25,431 nt of DNA from CAZJAH01 sp964544155. Its GTDB lineage: Bacteria > Bacteroidota > Ignavibacteria > Kapaibacteriales > UBA2268. The notes under the pieces are model-generated. The model was not told where the DNA came from. It saw only the letters and a list, made by a program, of their open reading frames with translations, and did not search any database. The DNA is taken from the NCBI GenBank assembly GCA_964544155.1, contig CAZJAH010000043.1, positions 1-25,431 on the forward strand. The letters run 5' to 3'. Each line of letters starts with the position of its first letter. Within the stretch, counting starts at the first letter, position 1. Positions 9,436-16,215 of this stretch are shown here, piece by piece. Position numbers and translations under genes: made by a program.

Positions 9436-10176
9436 CTAAGGCAGAACTATCCTTTTCCGGATGTAGCGGTCTTTGCCGACGCGTACTTCGCCGATGTAAT
9501 CGCCTGAAGGCATTTTTCGGCCTTTATCGTCGCGGCCGTTCCATGTAAATGAATAGCTGCCGGCCTGCTGGCTTCCATCAAAAATGGTTGCAATAACCAC
9601 AGCTTTCAGTGAATATATTACTACTTCAACATCAGTCGGATAATCAAGAGAATAGTTTATTTCCGGCGATACGTCTTTTGTGACTCCGATGAGCCTGCCG
9701 ATGGTACTCAGATTGATCTTAGCCCCGTAGGGTGAATAAGTTCTGGCATATGGGATGCTGAGGGATTGCTGAATGTTAAGTTGATGTAAAGTAACTTCAA
9801 TCCCGCTTGGTTCAAAGGCTTCCTCAGGAATATTTTGCATATTCTGAATGGCAACCTGCCAGGGTGTGCCTTTGGCGATTTCCTGCTCAAGCCGCCAGAG
9901 AGCCTGTGAATTATGCAGGTCATATTTAAGCCTGGCCGATGCCGGTATATTCATCTGCATCGCGGCATTAAAGGAACTATCCTGAATATTTGTGAATCTT
10001 TCGGCTGATTGTGCTTCCTGATCGCTGTTATACCGTGCGGTATCTTCAATAAGATACTGCATGGGAGTGAGCTGTTTGTTTTTTTCGAGTAAAGTTTCAG
10101 TTGTATCTCTCTGAGCATTCAGAGTAGTTGTAACTATCAAAAAAAATATTGCCGCTAAAGAAATTCTAAACATCAT
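9436..10176 (-). CDS. Secreted protein with FlgD-like C-terminal Ig domain
   Basis: A 246-aa protein with a signal peptide (MFRISLAAIFFLI, cut after NAQ). A helical, Gln/Asn-rich middle part follows (about 30-125). The C-terminal 60-70 residues match the FlgD Ig-like/FlnIg type: SYSFTWNGRDDKGRKMPSGD followed by a YIGEVRVG strand. In FlgD this domain caps the growing hook, but no other flagellar gene is here and the protein is secreted, so a flagellar role is not supported. In this group the same fold often closes exported proteins. I chose the ATG at 10176 (another lies at 10173); a TTG at 10197 would add seven residues ahead of the signal peptide. A Bacteroidota-type promoter lies about 40 bp upstream. 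Function unknown. Confidence 0.75.
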   Translation of the reverse strand: MMFRISLAAIFFLIVTTTLNAQRDTTETLLEKNKQLTPMQYLIEDTARYNSDQEAQSAERFTNIQDSSFNAAMQMNIPASARLKYDLHNSQALWRLEQEIAKGTPWQVAIQNMQNIPEEAFEPSGIEVTLHQLNIQQSLSIPYARTYSPYGAKINLSTIGRLIGVTKDVSPEINYSLDYPTDVEVVIYSLKAVVIATIFDGSQQAGSYSFTWNGRDDKGRKMPSGDYIGEVRVGKDRYIRKRIVLP

Positions 10177-10215
10177 AAAAACTGATATGGTTTTCAAATT
10201 ATTATAAAAACGTTA

Positions 10216-10250
10216 CAAACGTAAAATAATTAATATTAACTTATTCAAAA
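10216..10250 (-). promoter_or_regulatory. Bacteroidota-type promoter for the FlgD-like gene
   Basis: Read on the minus strand: TTTTG (10250-10246), a 22-bp spacer, then TACGTTTG (10223-10216), which fits the TAnnTTTG -7 box. Transcription would start about 30-35 bp before the ATG at 10176. The -33 side overlaps the T-tract of the S1 gene terminator. Confidence 0.55.
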
Positions 10251-10282
10251 AAGCCGGACTCACTTAAATTAAGCGGCCCGGC
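10247..10282 (-). terminator. Rho-independent terminator of the S1 gene
   Basis: On the minus strand AGCCGG (10282-10277) pairs with CCGGCT (10257-10252), followed by six T. The long loop holds a smaller CTTAA/TTAAG pairing. It starts 24 bp after the S1 stop codon. Confidence 0.8.
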
Positions 10283-10305
10283 TATTATTTTACAATAAGA
10301 CGATC

Positions 10306-11853
10306 TTATTTTGAAAGCTTATCAAAAAGCTCATTTTTTTCTTTATCGCTTAAAAGGTCGCCAAATGAGAAAGAACCAGCGTTCTGTGGTTCAGAAGCTT
10401 CACTCCTTGTATGCGCAGGCCTTCTTGCCGCGATTTCTTCTTCCTGAGGAGATAGTATAAGAGATTCTTCAGAAGGGACCAGGTCAGAGATTTTAACATC
10501 AATCTGATCTCCCGGCGAGAAGGGGATTTTCTTGCCTTTTAAAAGGCTTCTCATTTTACTTCTGGGCATAAAGCCGTCAACTTCATTTTCAATATTTATT
10601 ATCGCGCCCTGGGGTACAACCTGAGTTACAGTCCCTTTAAGCTCTGTTCCCACGGGGTACTTTCCTTTAAGTGTTTCCCAGGGATTTTCCTGTGTTCTTT
10701 TAAGGCTTAGGGACATGGTGTTTTTCTGTTCGTTGATGTCGACAACCATGACTTCCAATTCCTGGTTTTCCTGTACAACTTCGGCAGGATTCTTAACCCT
10801 TTTGGTCCAGGAGAGCTCTGAATTTCTAAGCAGGCCTTCAACTCCGGTTTCCATTTCTATATAAGTACCGAAATCGGCGATCCTTTTTACAGTACCTTTG
10901 TAAATTTTGCCTTTTTCGAATCTATCCGAAACTCCTGTCCATGGTGATTCTTCGAGTTCTTTGCGGCTTAATGCTATACGGTTTTTCTTTTTATCGTAAT
11001 CAACAACTACGGCTTCCATTTTGTCACCTTTAGCAGCAAAATCATGTGGATCATTCACGTGAACCTGAGAAAGCCTGGATATATGTATAAGCCCTTCTAT
11101 GCCTCCCAGATCGAGGAAAATGCCGAACTTCGCGATCGAAGAAACAGTTCCTACTACTTTATCGCCAACATTGATCTTTTCCCAGAAATCTTTTTCAAGA
11201 ATGGATTTACGGCTGACTATAACTGTTTTTCTTGAATCTTCCTCGTGAAGCTCATGAACTTTTACATCAATATTCTTACCTGTTACATTTTTAAATTCCT
11301 CATCAGAAGGATTACGTTTAAGCGAAAAATGCGAAGCCGGCAAAAATAAAGGCATGTCTTTGTACATTACTCTTAATCCTCCCCGGATACGCGACTTAAC
11401 TTCAACTTCGAAAGTTTCGTTTTTATCGTGAATTTGCTGCAGTTCCGCGAATACTTCATCATATTGCTTTTGTCTTTCAGCGGCAGCCGACCCCGGAGCC
11501 AAATCAGGAGCCGCGGATCCTTTATCCTCTTCGGAAACGGCCCTGGCTTTATCCTTCGAAGCTGTTTCGTCGGCGGCAGCGTTTTGTGTTTCTTCAGAAG
11601 AAGTATTTTCTTCGGCAGATTCCTGTGGCTTGGGGGAGTCTTGTTCCGCGGGGCTTTGCGCCTGTTCCGGGGCATTATCCTTTTCAGGATCCTTCTCTGG
11701 TTCCGGAGTTTGTTCAGCCCCGGTATTAATACCGGAATCATTATCCTGCCCCTGCTGAATTTCCTCCTCTTTTTTAGGAGTGGTATCAGCATTTTCAGGT
11801 TTTAAATTTTCATTTTCAGAATTTTGGTTGTTTAGAGTTTCCTCATTCGCCAT
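10306..11853 (-). CDS. S1-family RNA-binding protein (rpsA-like) with acidic N-terminal extension
   Basis: A 515-aa protein from the ATG at 11853; a GTG at 11862 would add three residues. Residues 1 to about 128 are low-complexity and rich in Glu, Asp, Gln, Pro and Ala, probably disordered. Four S1 repeats follow: a degenerate one near 145-210, two canonical ones near 228-297 (VVGTVSSIAKFGIFLDL) and 312-385 (YKGTVKRIADFGTYIEM), and a weaker one near 401-470. A tail ends in GSFSFGDLLSDKEKNELF. By family it binds single-stranded mRNA and helps load it on the 30S subunit. Six S1 repeats are usual in proteobacterial bS1, so four repeats plus an acidic arm is uncommon; it could be the only S1 of this genome or an extra S1-domain protein. 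It is divergent from rpsF, has its own promoter near 11960, and ends at a clear terminator. Confidence 0.85.
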   Translation of the reverse strand: MANEETLNNQNSENENLKPENADTTPKKEEEIQQGQDNDSGINTGAEQTPEPEKDPEKDNAPEQAQSPAEQDSPKPQESAEENTSSEETQNAAADETASKDKARAVSEEDKGSAAPDLAPGSAAAERQKQYDEVFAELQQIHDKNETFEVEVKSRIRGGLRVMYKDMPLFLPASHFSLKRNPSDEEFKNVTGKNIDVKVHELHEEDSRKTVIVSRKSILEKDFWEKINVGDKVVGTVSSIAKFGIFLDLGGIEGLIHISRLSQVHVNDPHDFAAKGDKMEAVVVDYDKKKNRIALSRKELEESPWTGVSDRFEKGKIYKGTVKRIADFGTYIEMETGVEGLLRNSELSWTKRVKNPAEVVQENQELEVMVVDINEQKNTMSLSLKRTQENPWETLKGKYPVGTELKGTVTQVVPQGAIINIENEVDGFMPRSKMRSLLKGKKIPFSPGDQIDVKISDLVPSEESLILSPQEEEIAARRPAHTRSEASEPQNAGSFSFGDLLSDKEKNELFDKLSK

Positions 11854-11944
11854 GACTCGCACCCAATATTTTTACTTAAATAAATCTGATGGTGTGTTTA
11901 TTTAAACATCAATTTAGTTAACACTTTAGAATAAATACAGACTA

Positions 11945-11974
11945 CAAAAATACAAATTATTTTTAACAAGCCAA
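11945..11974 (-). promoter_or_regulatory. Bacteroidota-type promoter for the S1 gene
   Basis: On the minus strand: TTG (11974-11972), a 19-bp spacer, then TATTTTTG (11952-11945), an exact TAnnTTTG match. It lies about 90 bp before the S1 ATG. A second TATTTTTG at 12026-12019 has no -33 element at a workable distance. Confidence 0.6.
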
Positions 11975-12061
11975 TAAAAAATGTTGATATTTTATAATAA
12001 ATCCTTAATTTCGTAGCTCAAAAATAAAAAAAACAAAAACAGATAAGCCCTTTAAAATTAT

Positions 12062-12094
12062 TTTGGGTATTTATCCTGATTTTTTATATATTTG
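12062..12094 (+). promoter_or_regulatory. Bacteroidota-type promoter for rpsF-rplI
   Basis: TTTG (12062-12065), a 21-bp spacer, then TATATTTG (12087-12094), an exact TAnnTTTG match. Transcription would begin near 12100, giving a leader of about 65 nt. Confidence 0.65.
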
Positions 12095-12111
12095 TAATCC
12101 TTTATTTTTCT

Positions 12112-12135
12112 GCCTCGTTATATAAATTAAGAGGC
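12112..12135 (+). promoter_or_regulatory. Small hairpin in the rpsF leader
   Basis: GCCTC (12112-12116) and GAGGC (12131-12135) can pair around a 14-nt loop in the predicted leader, shortly before the AGGAG Shine-Dalgarno sequence. Leaders of rpsF operons in several bacteria bind S6:S18. The known bulged CCG element is not evident here, so this is only a candidate. Confidence 0.3.
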
Positions 12136-12164
12136 TGAATAAGTTTTAAAGATTAGGAGATAAT

Positions 12165-12632
12165 ATGAGCTTACGCCGTGTTTACGAAACGACTATGATT
12201 GTAAATGCAGCCCTGGAAGATCCGGATGTTGATGCCGTTGTTTCCAAGGTTACCGGATATATCGAAAATCATGGCGGTGAAGTATTAGAAGTTAATAAAT
12301 GGGGCCGTCGCCGTCTGGCTTACCCTATTAATAAAAAATACAATGGATTTTATGTCCATATTATTTTTAATACAGTGCCAGATACAGTTCCGATACTGGA
12401 GAGATTCCTTGTGTTGGAAGATACAGTGCTCAGGCATTTAACGCTTATCCTTCCGGAAGAACTCAGGGAATTCCGTAAAAACAGATCTTTCGGTATAGAA
12501 GAGCGTGAAGGCAGCGATGAAGGCAAAGAAAATGCCGATAAAAGCGATAAGCCTGATAGCCGGCATAATTCAGCTAAGGAAAATGAACTCAAAGAAGAAA
12601 CTGAAGTTAAAGAAGAATCTAAAAATGAATAA
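12165..12632 (+). CDS. rpsF: 30S ribosomal protein S6 with acidic tail
   Basis: A 155-aa protein. Residues 1 to about 107 are a complete bS6 fold (YETTMIVNAALED, WGRRRLAYPINKKYNGFYVH, then EDTVLRHLTLI near the end). In the 30S subunit S6 pairs with S18 on the platform and binds central-domain 16S rRNA. About 48 further residues are dominated by Glu, Lys, Asp and Ser; C-terminal acidic tails on S6 are known in some bacteria, but this one is long. AGGAG five bases before the ATG is one of the few clear Shine-Dalgarno sequences in the window and fixes the start. rplI follows after 43 bp; the rpsR gene normally between them is absent. Confidence 0.97.
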   Translation: MSLRRVYETTMIVNAALEDPDVDAVVSKVTGYIENHGGEVLEVNKWGRRRLAYPINKKYNGFYVHIIFNTVPDTVPILERFLVLEDTVLRHLTLILPEELREFRKNRSFGIEEREGSDEGKENADKSDKPDSRHNSAKENELKEETEVKEESKNE

Positions 12633-12675
12633 CCGGCTGCCTTAATTTTTACTTTTTAATCGGAGAATTTTAAAT

Positions 12676-13122
12676 ATGAAAATAATACTTCGTCAGGATA
12701 TTGATAATCTTGGAAAAATGGGTGAAGTGGTTGACGTCAAAAACGGCTATGCCAGAAATTACCTCATACCGAGAGAAATGGCCTATGTTGCCTCACCGGG
12801 TGCGATGAACAGGATCGAGGCCGAGAAAAAAGTTTATCTTAAGCAGCTTGCTAAAGAAAAAGTCCATGCCGAAGAGCTGGCTGAACAGCTCTCTGACCAG
12901 CAGGTTTCCATTGCCATGAAAGTTGGAGAAGAAGGAAGGCTTTATGGTTCCGTTACTCCTCAGATGATCGGGCAGGAACTCCAGCTGAGAGGATATGATA
13001 TCGAAAGGAGGGATATAATGATTGAGGATCCTATTAAAACCCTCGGCGTCTTCGATGTTAAGATAAGGCTTCATCCGGAAGTTGTTGCTCCGCTTAAAGT
13101 GTGGGTAATCAGCGAAGAATAG
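12676..13122 (+). CDS. rplI: 50S ribosomal protein L9
   Basis: A 148-aa protein of normal L9 length. The N-terminal domain has the conserved KNGYARNYLIP motif that contacts 23S rRNA. A long connecting helix (about 45-75) follows, and then the C-terminal domain (LYGSVTPQMI, then DPIKTLGVFDVKIRLHPEV). It sits near the base of the L1 stalk and helps keep reading frame. It is second in the rpsF operon, with CGGAG about 11 bases before the ATG. Transcription probably ends at the hairpin just downstream. Confidence 0.97.
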   Translation: MKIILRQDIDNLGKMGEVVDVKNGYARNYLIPREMAYVASPGAMNRIEAEKKVYLKQLAKEKVHAEELAEQLSDQQVSIAMKVGEEGRLYGSVTPQMIGQELQLRGYDIERRDIMIEDPIKTLGVFDVKIRLHPEVVAPLKVWVISEE

Positions 13123-13146
13123 TTTATTCTGAATATTTTTATTAAT

Positions 13147-13184
13147 AAAGCGCTTTTCTTTAAATAAGAAATGCGTTTTTTTTT
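13147..13184 (+). terminator. Terminator of rpsF-rplI
   Basis: An imperfect stem pairs TTTCTT with AAGAAA around TAAAT, continues with CGC/GCG and a G-T pair past one T-T mismatch, and is followed by a long T-tract (about nine T). It lies 25 bp after the rplI stop. Confidence 0.75.
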
Positions 13185-13233
13185 GGTTTGATTCGTCGAT
13201 AACGATTAAAAATAATTAATATCCTGTGGGGAA

Positions 13234-14145
13234 ATGAAAAAAATCGTTATTACGGGTGCTACCGGACTGATTGGAAGCACGATTGCAAATAATCTTAAGG
13301 AAAGCGGATACCATATATGCGCTTTTTCGAGGGATCCGGTAAGAGCAAAAAAAGAATTGCCTGCCGCTGATGAAACCGCGAAATGGGATACTGATGATCC
13401 CGTGATCTGGGAAAATCACCTTAGCGAAGCTTACGGCGTTATAAACCTGGCAGGGGCCAATATCGCCGCAAAGAGGTGGTCCGACGAGTATAAAAAAATT
13501 CTATATGACAGCAGAATTGACGGCACTCGAAGGATTAGCGAAACAATTAATAAACTGGATAATAAGCCCAAAGTTTTTCTTTCAGCCTCCGCTGTTGATT
13601 ATTACGGTAATAAGGGCGAAGAGAAAATCACTGAAAATGCCTCCCCCGGTAATAATTTTCTATCCAAAATATGTAAAGACTGGGAGGCGGAAGCCAAAAA
13701 ATGTGAGGATAATACCCGCCTTGTTATCGGAAGATTCGCAACAGTGCTCGATGATAATGAAGGCGCTTTAGCGAAAATGGTGCCTTTTTTTAAAATGTGC
13801 ATTGGCGGGCCGCTCGGGCCGGGCGATCAGTGGTTCCCATGGGTGCACTGGGATGACATTGCCGGAATGATACATGATGCCATTGAAAATGATGATATAA
13901 GCGGCATATATAATTTTTGCTCACCAAATCCCGTCAGAATGAATGAATTCGCTAAAGCTCTGGGAAGAGCTTTAGACAGGCCATCCTGGTTCAGGGTTCC
14001 GGAATTTCTGATTAATATTGTGATGGGAGAAGGAGCTTCGATGATAACAAGCAGCAAACGAGTGCTGCCGCATAAGATCCTTGAGGAAGGTTACAGGTTT
14101 AAATTCGATAATATTGATCAGGCAATGAAAGATCTGTTTAAATAA
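13234..14145 (+). CDS. TIGR01777-family NAD(P)-dependent epimerase (YfcH-like)
   Basis: A 303-aa short-chain-dehydrogenase-type protein. The Rossmann dinucleotide loop is GATGLIG at about 8-14. The family markers are VINLAGANIAAKRW, a SASAVDYYGNKGEE stretch with the active-site-region YYG, VIGRFATVLDDNEGAL and WFPWVHWDDIAGMI. The C-terminal end (about 255-303; ASMITSSKRVLPHKILEEGY) is the DUF1731 domain. Length is normal for the family. The physiological substrate of YfcH-type proteins is not settled; a cytosolic nucleotide-sugar or similar epimerase/reductase is the family-level guess. The ATG is preceded closely by GTGGGG. apaG follows 33 bp on, so the two may be co-transcribed. Confidence 0.9.
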   Translation: MKKIVITGATGLIGSTIANNLKESGYHICAFSRDPVRAKKELPAADETAKWDTDDPVIWENHLSEAYGVINLAGANIAAKRWSDEYKKILYDSRIDGTRRISETINKLDNKPKVFLSASAVDYYGNKGEEKITENASPGNNFLSKICKDWEAEAKKCEDNTRLVIGRFATVLDDNEGALAKMVPFFKMCIGGPLGPGDQWFPWVHWDDIAGMIHDAIENDDISGIYNFCSPNPVRMNEFAKALGRALDRPSWFRVPEFLINIVMGEGASMITSSKRVLPHKILEEGYRFKFDNIDQAMKDLFK

Positions 14146-14160
14146 AGATCATCGCAATTT

Positions 14161-14208
14161 ATACAAGAGGATACAAGAATGGAAATACAAGAGGATACAA
14201 GAATGGAA
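14161..14208 (+). repeat. Tandem 24-bp duplication of ribosome-binding site and start codon
   Basis: Two exact, adjacent 24-bp copies (14161-14184 and 14185-14208). Each copy carries AGAGG, a seven-base spacer, ATG and the next three bases. The unit length is a multiple of three, so the second ATG (14203) is in frame with the first (14179). Confidence 0.95.
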
Positions 14209-14607
14209 AGTAAAGGATCGATTGCAGTTACTGAAGGAATAAAAATAGAAGTTGAGCCGGAATTCATACCGAAAGAACTGGCTCCCGGTGAAGCGCCTTA
14301 TTATTTTTCCTACAGAGTGACTATTAGCAATGAAGGAGAAAAATATGCTAAGCTTCAATCGCGCCACTGGATAATTATTGACGCCGAAGGAAGAAGAGAG
14401 GACGTGGAAGGCGAAGCAGTTGTCGGTTATAAACCGGAGCTGCATCCCGGCGATACATTTACTTATACCAGCTACTGCCCTCTGGATACACCTTGGGGTA
14501 CTATGGAAGGCACATATAAAATGATCCGTGATGACGGCAGCGAATTCCGGGCAAAGATCGAAAGATTTTACCTGGTATCGCCTGAAGCTGTTGAGGAAAA
14601 AGGCTAA
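14179..14607 (+). CDS. apaG: ApaG-domain protein (Co2+/Mg2+ efflux protein ApaG)
   Basis: A 142-aa protein from 14179, or 134 aa from the second ATG at 14203. Both starts have the same AGAGG ribosome-binding site because of a 24-bp tandem duplication; E. coli ApaG (125 aa) is nearer the shorter form. The ApaG/DUF525 beta-sandwich is clear: YYFSYRVTISNEGEKYAKLQ, SRHWIIIDAEGR, GEAVVGYKPELHPGDTFTY and DTPWGTMEGTYKMI. ApaG is linked to diadenosine-tetraphosphate metabolism and cation resistance in enterobacteria, but its biochemical role remains unclear. The stop overlaps the stop of the convergent peptidase gene by four bases. Confidence 0.92.
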   Translation: MEIQEDTRMESKGSIAVTEGIKIEVEPEFIPKELAPGEAPYYFSYRVTISNEGEKYAKLQSRHWIIIDAEGRREDVEGEAVVGYKPELHPGDTFTYTSYCPLDTPWGTMEGTYKMIRDDGSEFRAKIERFYLVSPEAVEEKG

Positions 14608-16007
14608 TCTTCAGAGTAAATCCACATTTTCTGCCTTTTCACTTGATCGAGCAGTTTGTGGTCTTCCAGCAGTTTAATAACTTCACCGCGTTTAAGCCTT
14701 CTGTGTTGGATGGCAGGATTATTTGCCATTTCGTAAACAAAGGCCCCTATTACTGCCGCGCCGTGGGCATAGTATTCCTTGTTTGCTTTATCGAATGTAT
14801 CTCCGAAATCGTGGTAATACCAGTACTGTTCTTTATCCAGGTGGCCGTGAAAAGTAAATGAAGGAATTCCTTCAAACATAAAATGGATATGGTCGCTGTT
14901 GCTCCAGGGATTATTGTCAATGCCTTTTTCCAGGTTATAACCTTTCAGTTTTGTTTCCATCAGATCTGTGAAGGGCTTTTCGTAATCATCGAATCCCATT
15001 ATGTTAATACCTGTCGGTTTACCTGTCATATCCAAATTGATCATAGCCGCTGTCTCTCCGGAATGCCTGCGGGCGTATTCCTTTGATCCCCAAAGGCCAA
15101 GCTCCTCGCCGTTGAACCATACCATTTTAACTGAGTAGTGATTTCGGGGTGATACCTGATTGAAAACCCTTGCCAATTCAAAAAGAACAGCGCTTCCCTG
15201 GCCATTATCTATAGCGCCCTGCCCGATATCCCATGAATCTATATGTGCGCCGATAACTATGCTCGAATCGGTTTCTCCGGGGAAAGTTATAACAGCATTT
15301 GCGGTTTCGACTTCCTGTATGTAGGAATTAGTCTCAATTTCCAGCTCTACGGCAATATTCCTTTTGAGCAGTCTTTTTATCCACAGGCCTTCTTCTTTCG
15401 TTAGGCTGTAAGCCGGTATGGCGCATGGCTTACCGTCGAAGTTAGAAACACCGGATAAAGTGAGTCCGCCTTCTTTAGTGTTTATAAATAAAATGGCAAG
15501 AGCGCCTCTATCAGCGGCTGTATTTATAATCTCATAGCGGTACCGGCGCTCGCGGCCTTTAGCATATCCCTGATCTATAAGCAATATCTTCCCGGCAGGC
15601 TCAATACCTTCATAATCTTCCTCATAACCCCATTTGGCGTCAATAATTTCTGCATTAATCAGATCGGCCTTAACCACATATCCAAGCGCGGCAACCCGAA
15701 GATCCCTTTCGGCAGGGCTAAGCATCCGGACCTTGTTTTTTCCTCGTACCCAGCCGGGCATTTTAAAGGGTTCAAGCTTTACTTCCATACCGAGCTTTGC
15801 CGCTTCTTCAGTTAAAATATTAAGTGCTTCCTTATCTTCCGGGCTTCCGGCTATGCGGCCGCCTGCTTCATCGCAGATTCGTTCCAGAAAATGATATGAA
15901 ACATTTTCCGAATAAGAAGCTCCGATTATTTTAATTAGGGTTTCGTTCTCGTATGAGAAAGCGGTTTGAGCAAATATTATGAAAATTATGAGTATGTACT
16001 TGATCAT
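14604..16007 (-). CDS. Secreted M28-family metallopeptidase with PA-like insert
   Basis: A 467-aa protein with a signal peptide (about 1-18). It resembles plasma glutamate carboxypeptidase-type M28 exopeptidases, which clip amino acids from peptides using two zinc ions. A protease-associated-like insert spans about 110-240. The metal and catalytic residues are all visible: GAHIDSWD (His ligand and Asp), GAIDNGQGSA (bridging Asp), WFNGEELGLWGS (catalytic and ligand Glu), INLDMTG (Asp) and YYHDFGDTFDK (distal His). It should act in the periplasm or outside the cell. The ATG at 16007 starts the signal peptide; no Shine-Dalgarno sequence or consensus promoter was found. A peptide transporter of the POT family lies 2 kb away, which would suit use of extracellular peptides, though the two are not linked in one operon. 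Confidence 0.92.
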   Translation of the reverse strand: MIKYILIIFIIFAQTAFSYENETLIKIIGASYSENVSYHFLERICDEAGGRIAGSPEDKEALNILTEEAAKLGMEVKLEPFKMPGWVRGKNKVRMLSPAERDLRVAALGYVVKADLINAEIIDAKWGYEEDYEGIEPAGKILLIDQGYAKGRERRYRYEIINTAADRGALAILFINTKEGGLTLSGVSNFDGKPCAIPAYSLTKEEGLWIKRLLKRNIAVELEIETNSYIQEVETANAVITFPGETDSSIVIGAHIDSWDIGQGAIDNGQGSAVLFELARVFNQVSPRNHYSVKMVWFNGEELGLWGSKEYARRHSGETAAMINLDMTGKPTGINIMGFDDYEKPFTDLMETKLKGYNLEKGIDNNPWSNSDHIHFMFEGIPSFTFHGHLDKEQYWYYHDFGDTFDKANKEYYAHGAAVIGAFVYEMANNPAIQHRRLKRGEVIKLLEDHKLLDQVKRQKMWIYSED

Positions 16008-16215
16008 TCTTTTTTTGGCCTTATGTTTTTTTATAATTAATATAAAAATACGCTGATTATTTATTTAAAAAAAATTTTGTTCCCGGTTAAATCATTTCAA
16101 AAATTGTTGTCAAATTAAATCAACTAAAAAGTATTACTATTCGTTTCATTAACCATTAATGACAGATTGATTAAGGAAAAGAAATTGATTTTGTAGGATT
16201 ATAACGGTCAATGAC

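Larger units (their letters stand above)
11854..12164. other. Divergent ribosomal-protein intergenic region
   Basis: This 311-bp AT-rich stretch between the S1 gene and rpsF holds no gene. It contains the minus-strand S1 promoter, the plus-strand rpsF promoter and a small leader hairpin, each listed separately. Confidence 0.7.

Noticed and set aside
11428..11805. 125-codon plus-strand open frame opposite the S1 gene
   Set aside because: It is the complement of the Glu/Asp-rich N-terminal arm of the S1 protein; composition explains it.
12019..12026. Second TATTTTTG box on the minus strand before the S1 gene
   Set aside because: No TTG or TTTG at 17-23 bp upstream; the box at 11952-11945 is better.
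16167..16193. Promoter for the PurD-like gene: TTG, 16 bp, TGATTTTG
   Set aside because: Spacer is shorter than the usual 17-23 bp and the -7 box has a mismatch in the TA; not strong enough to list.
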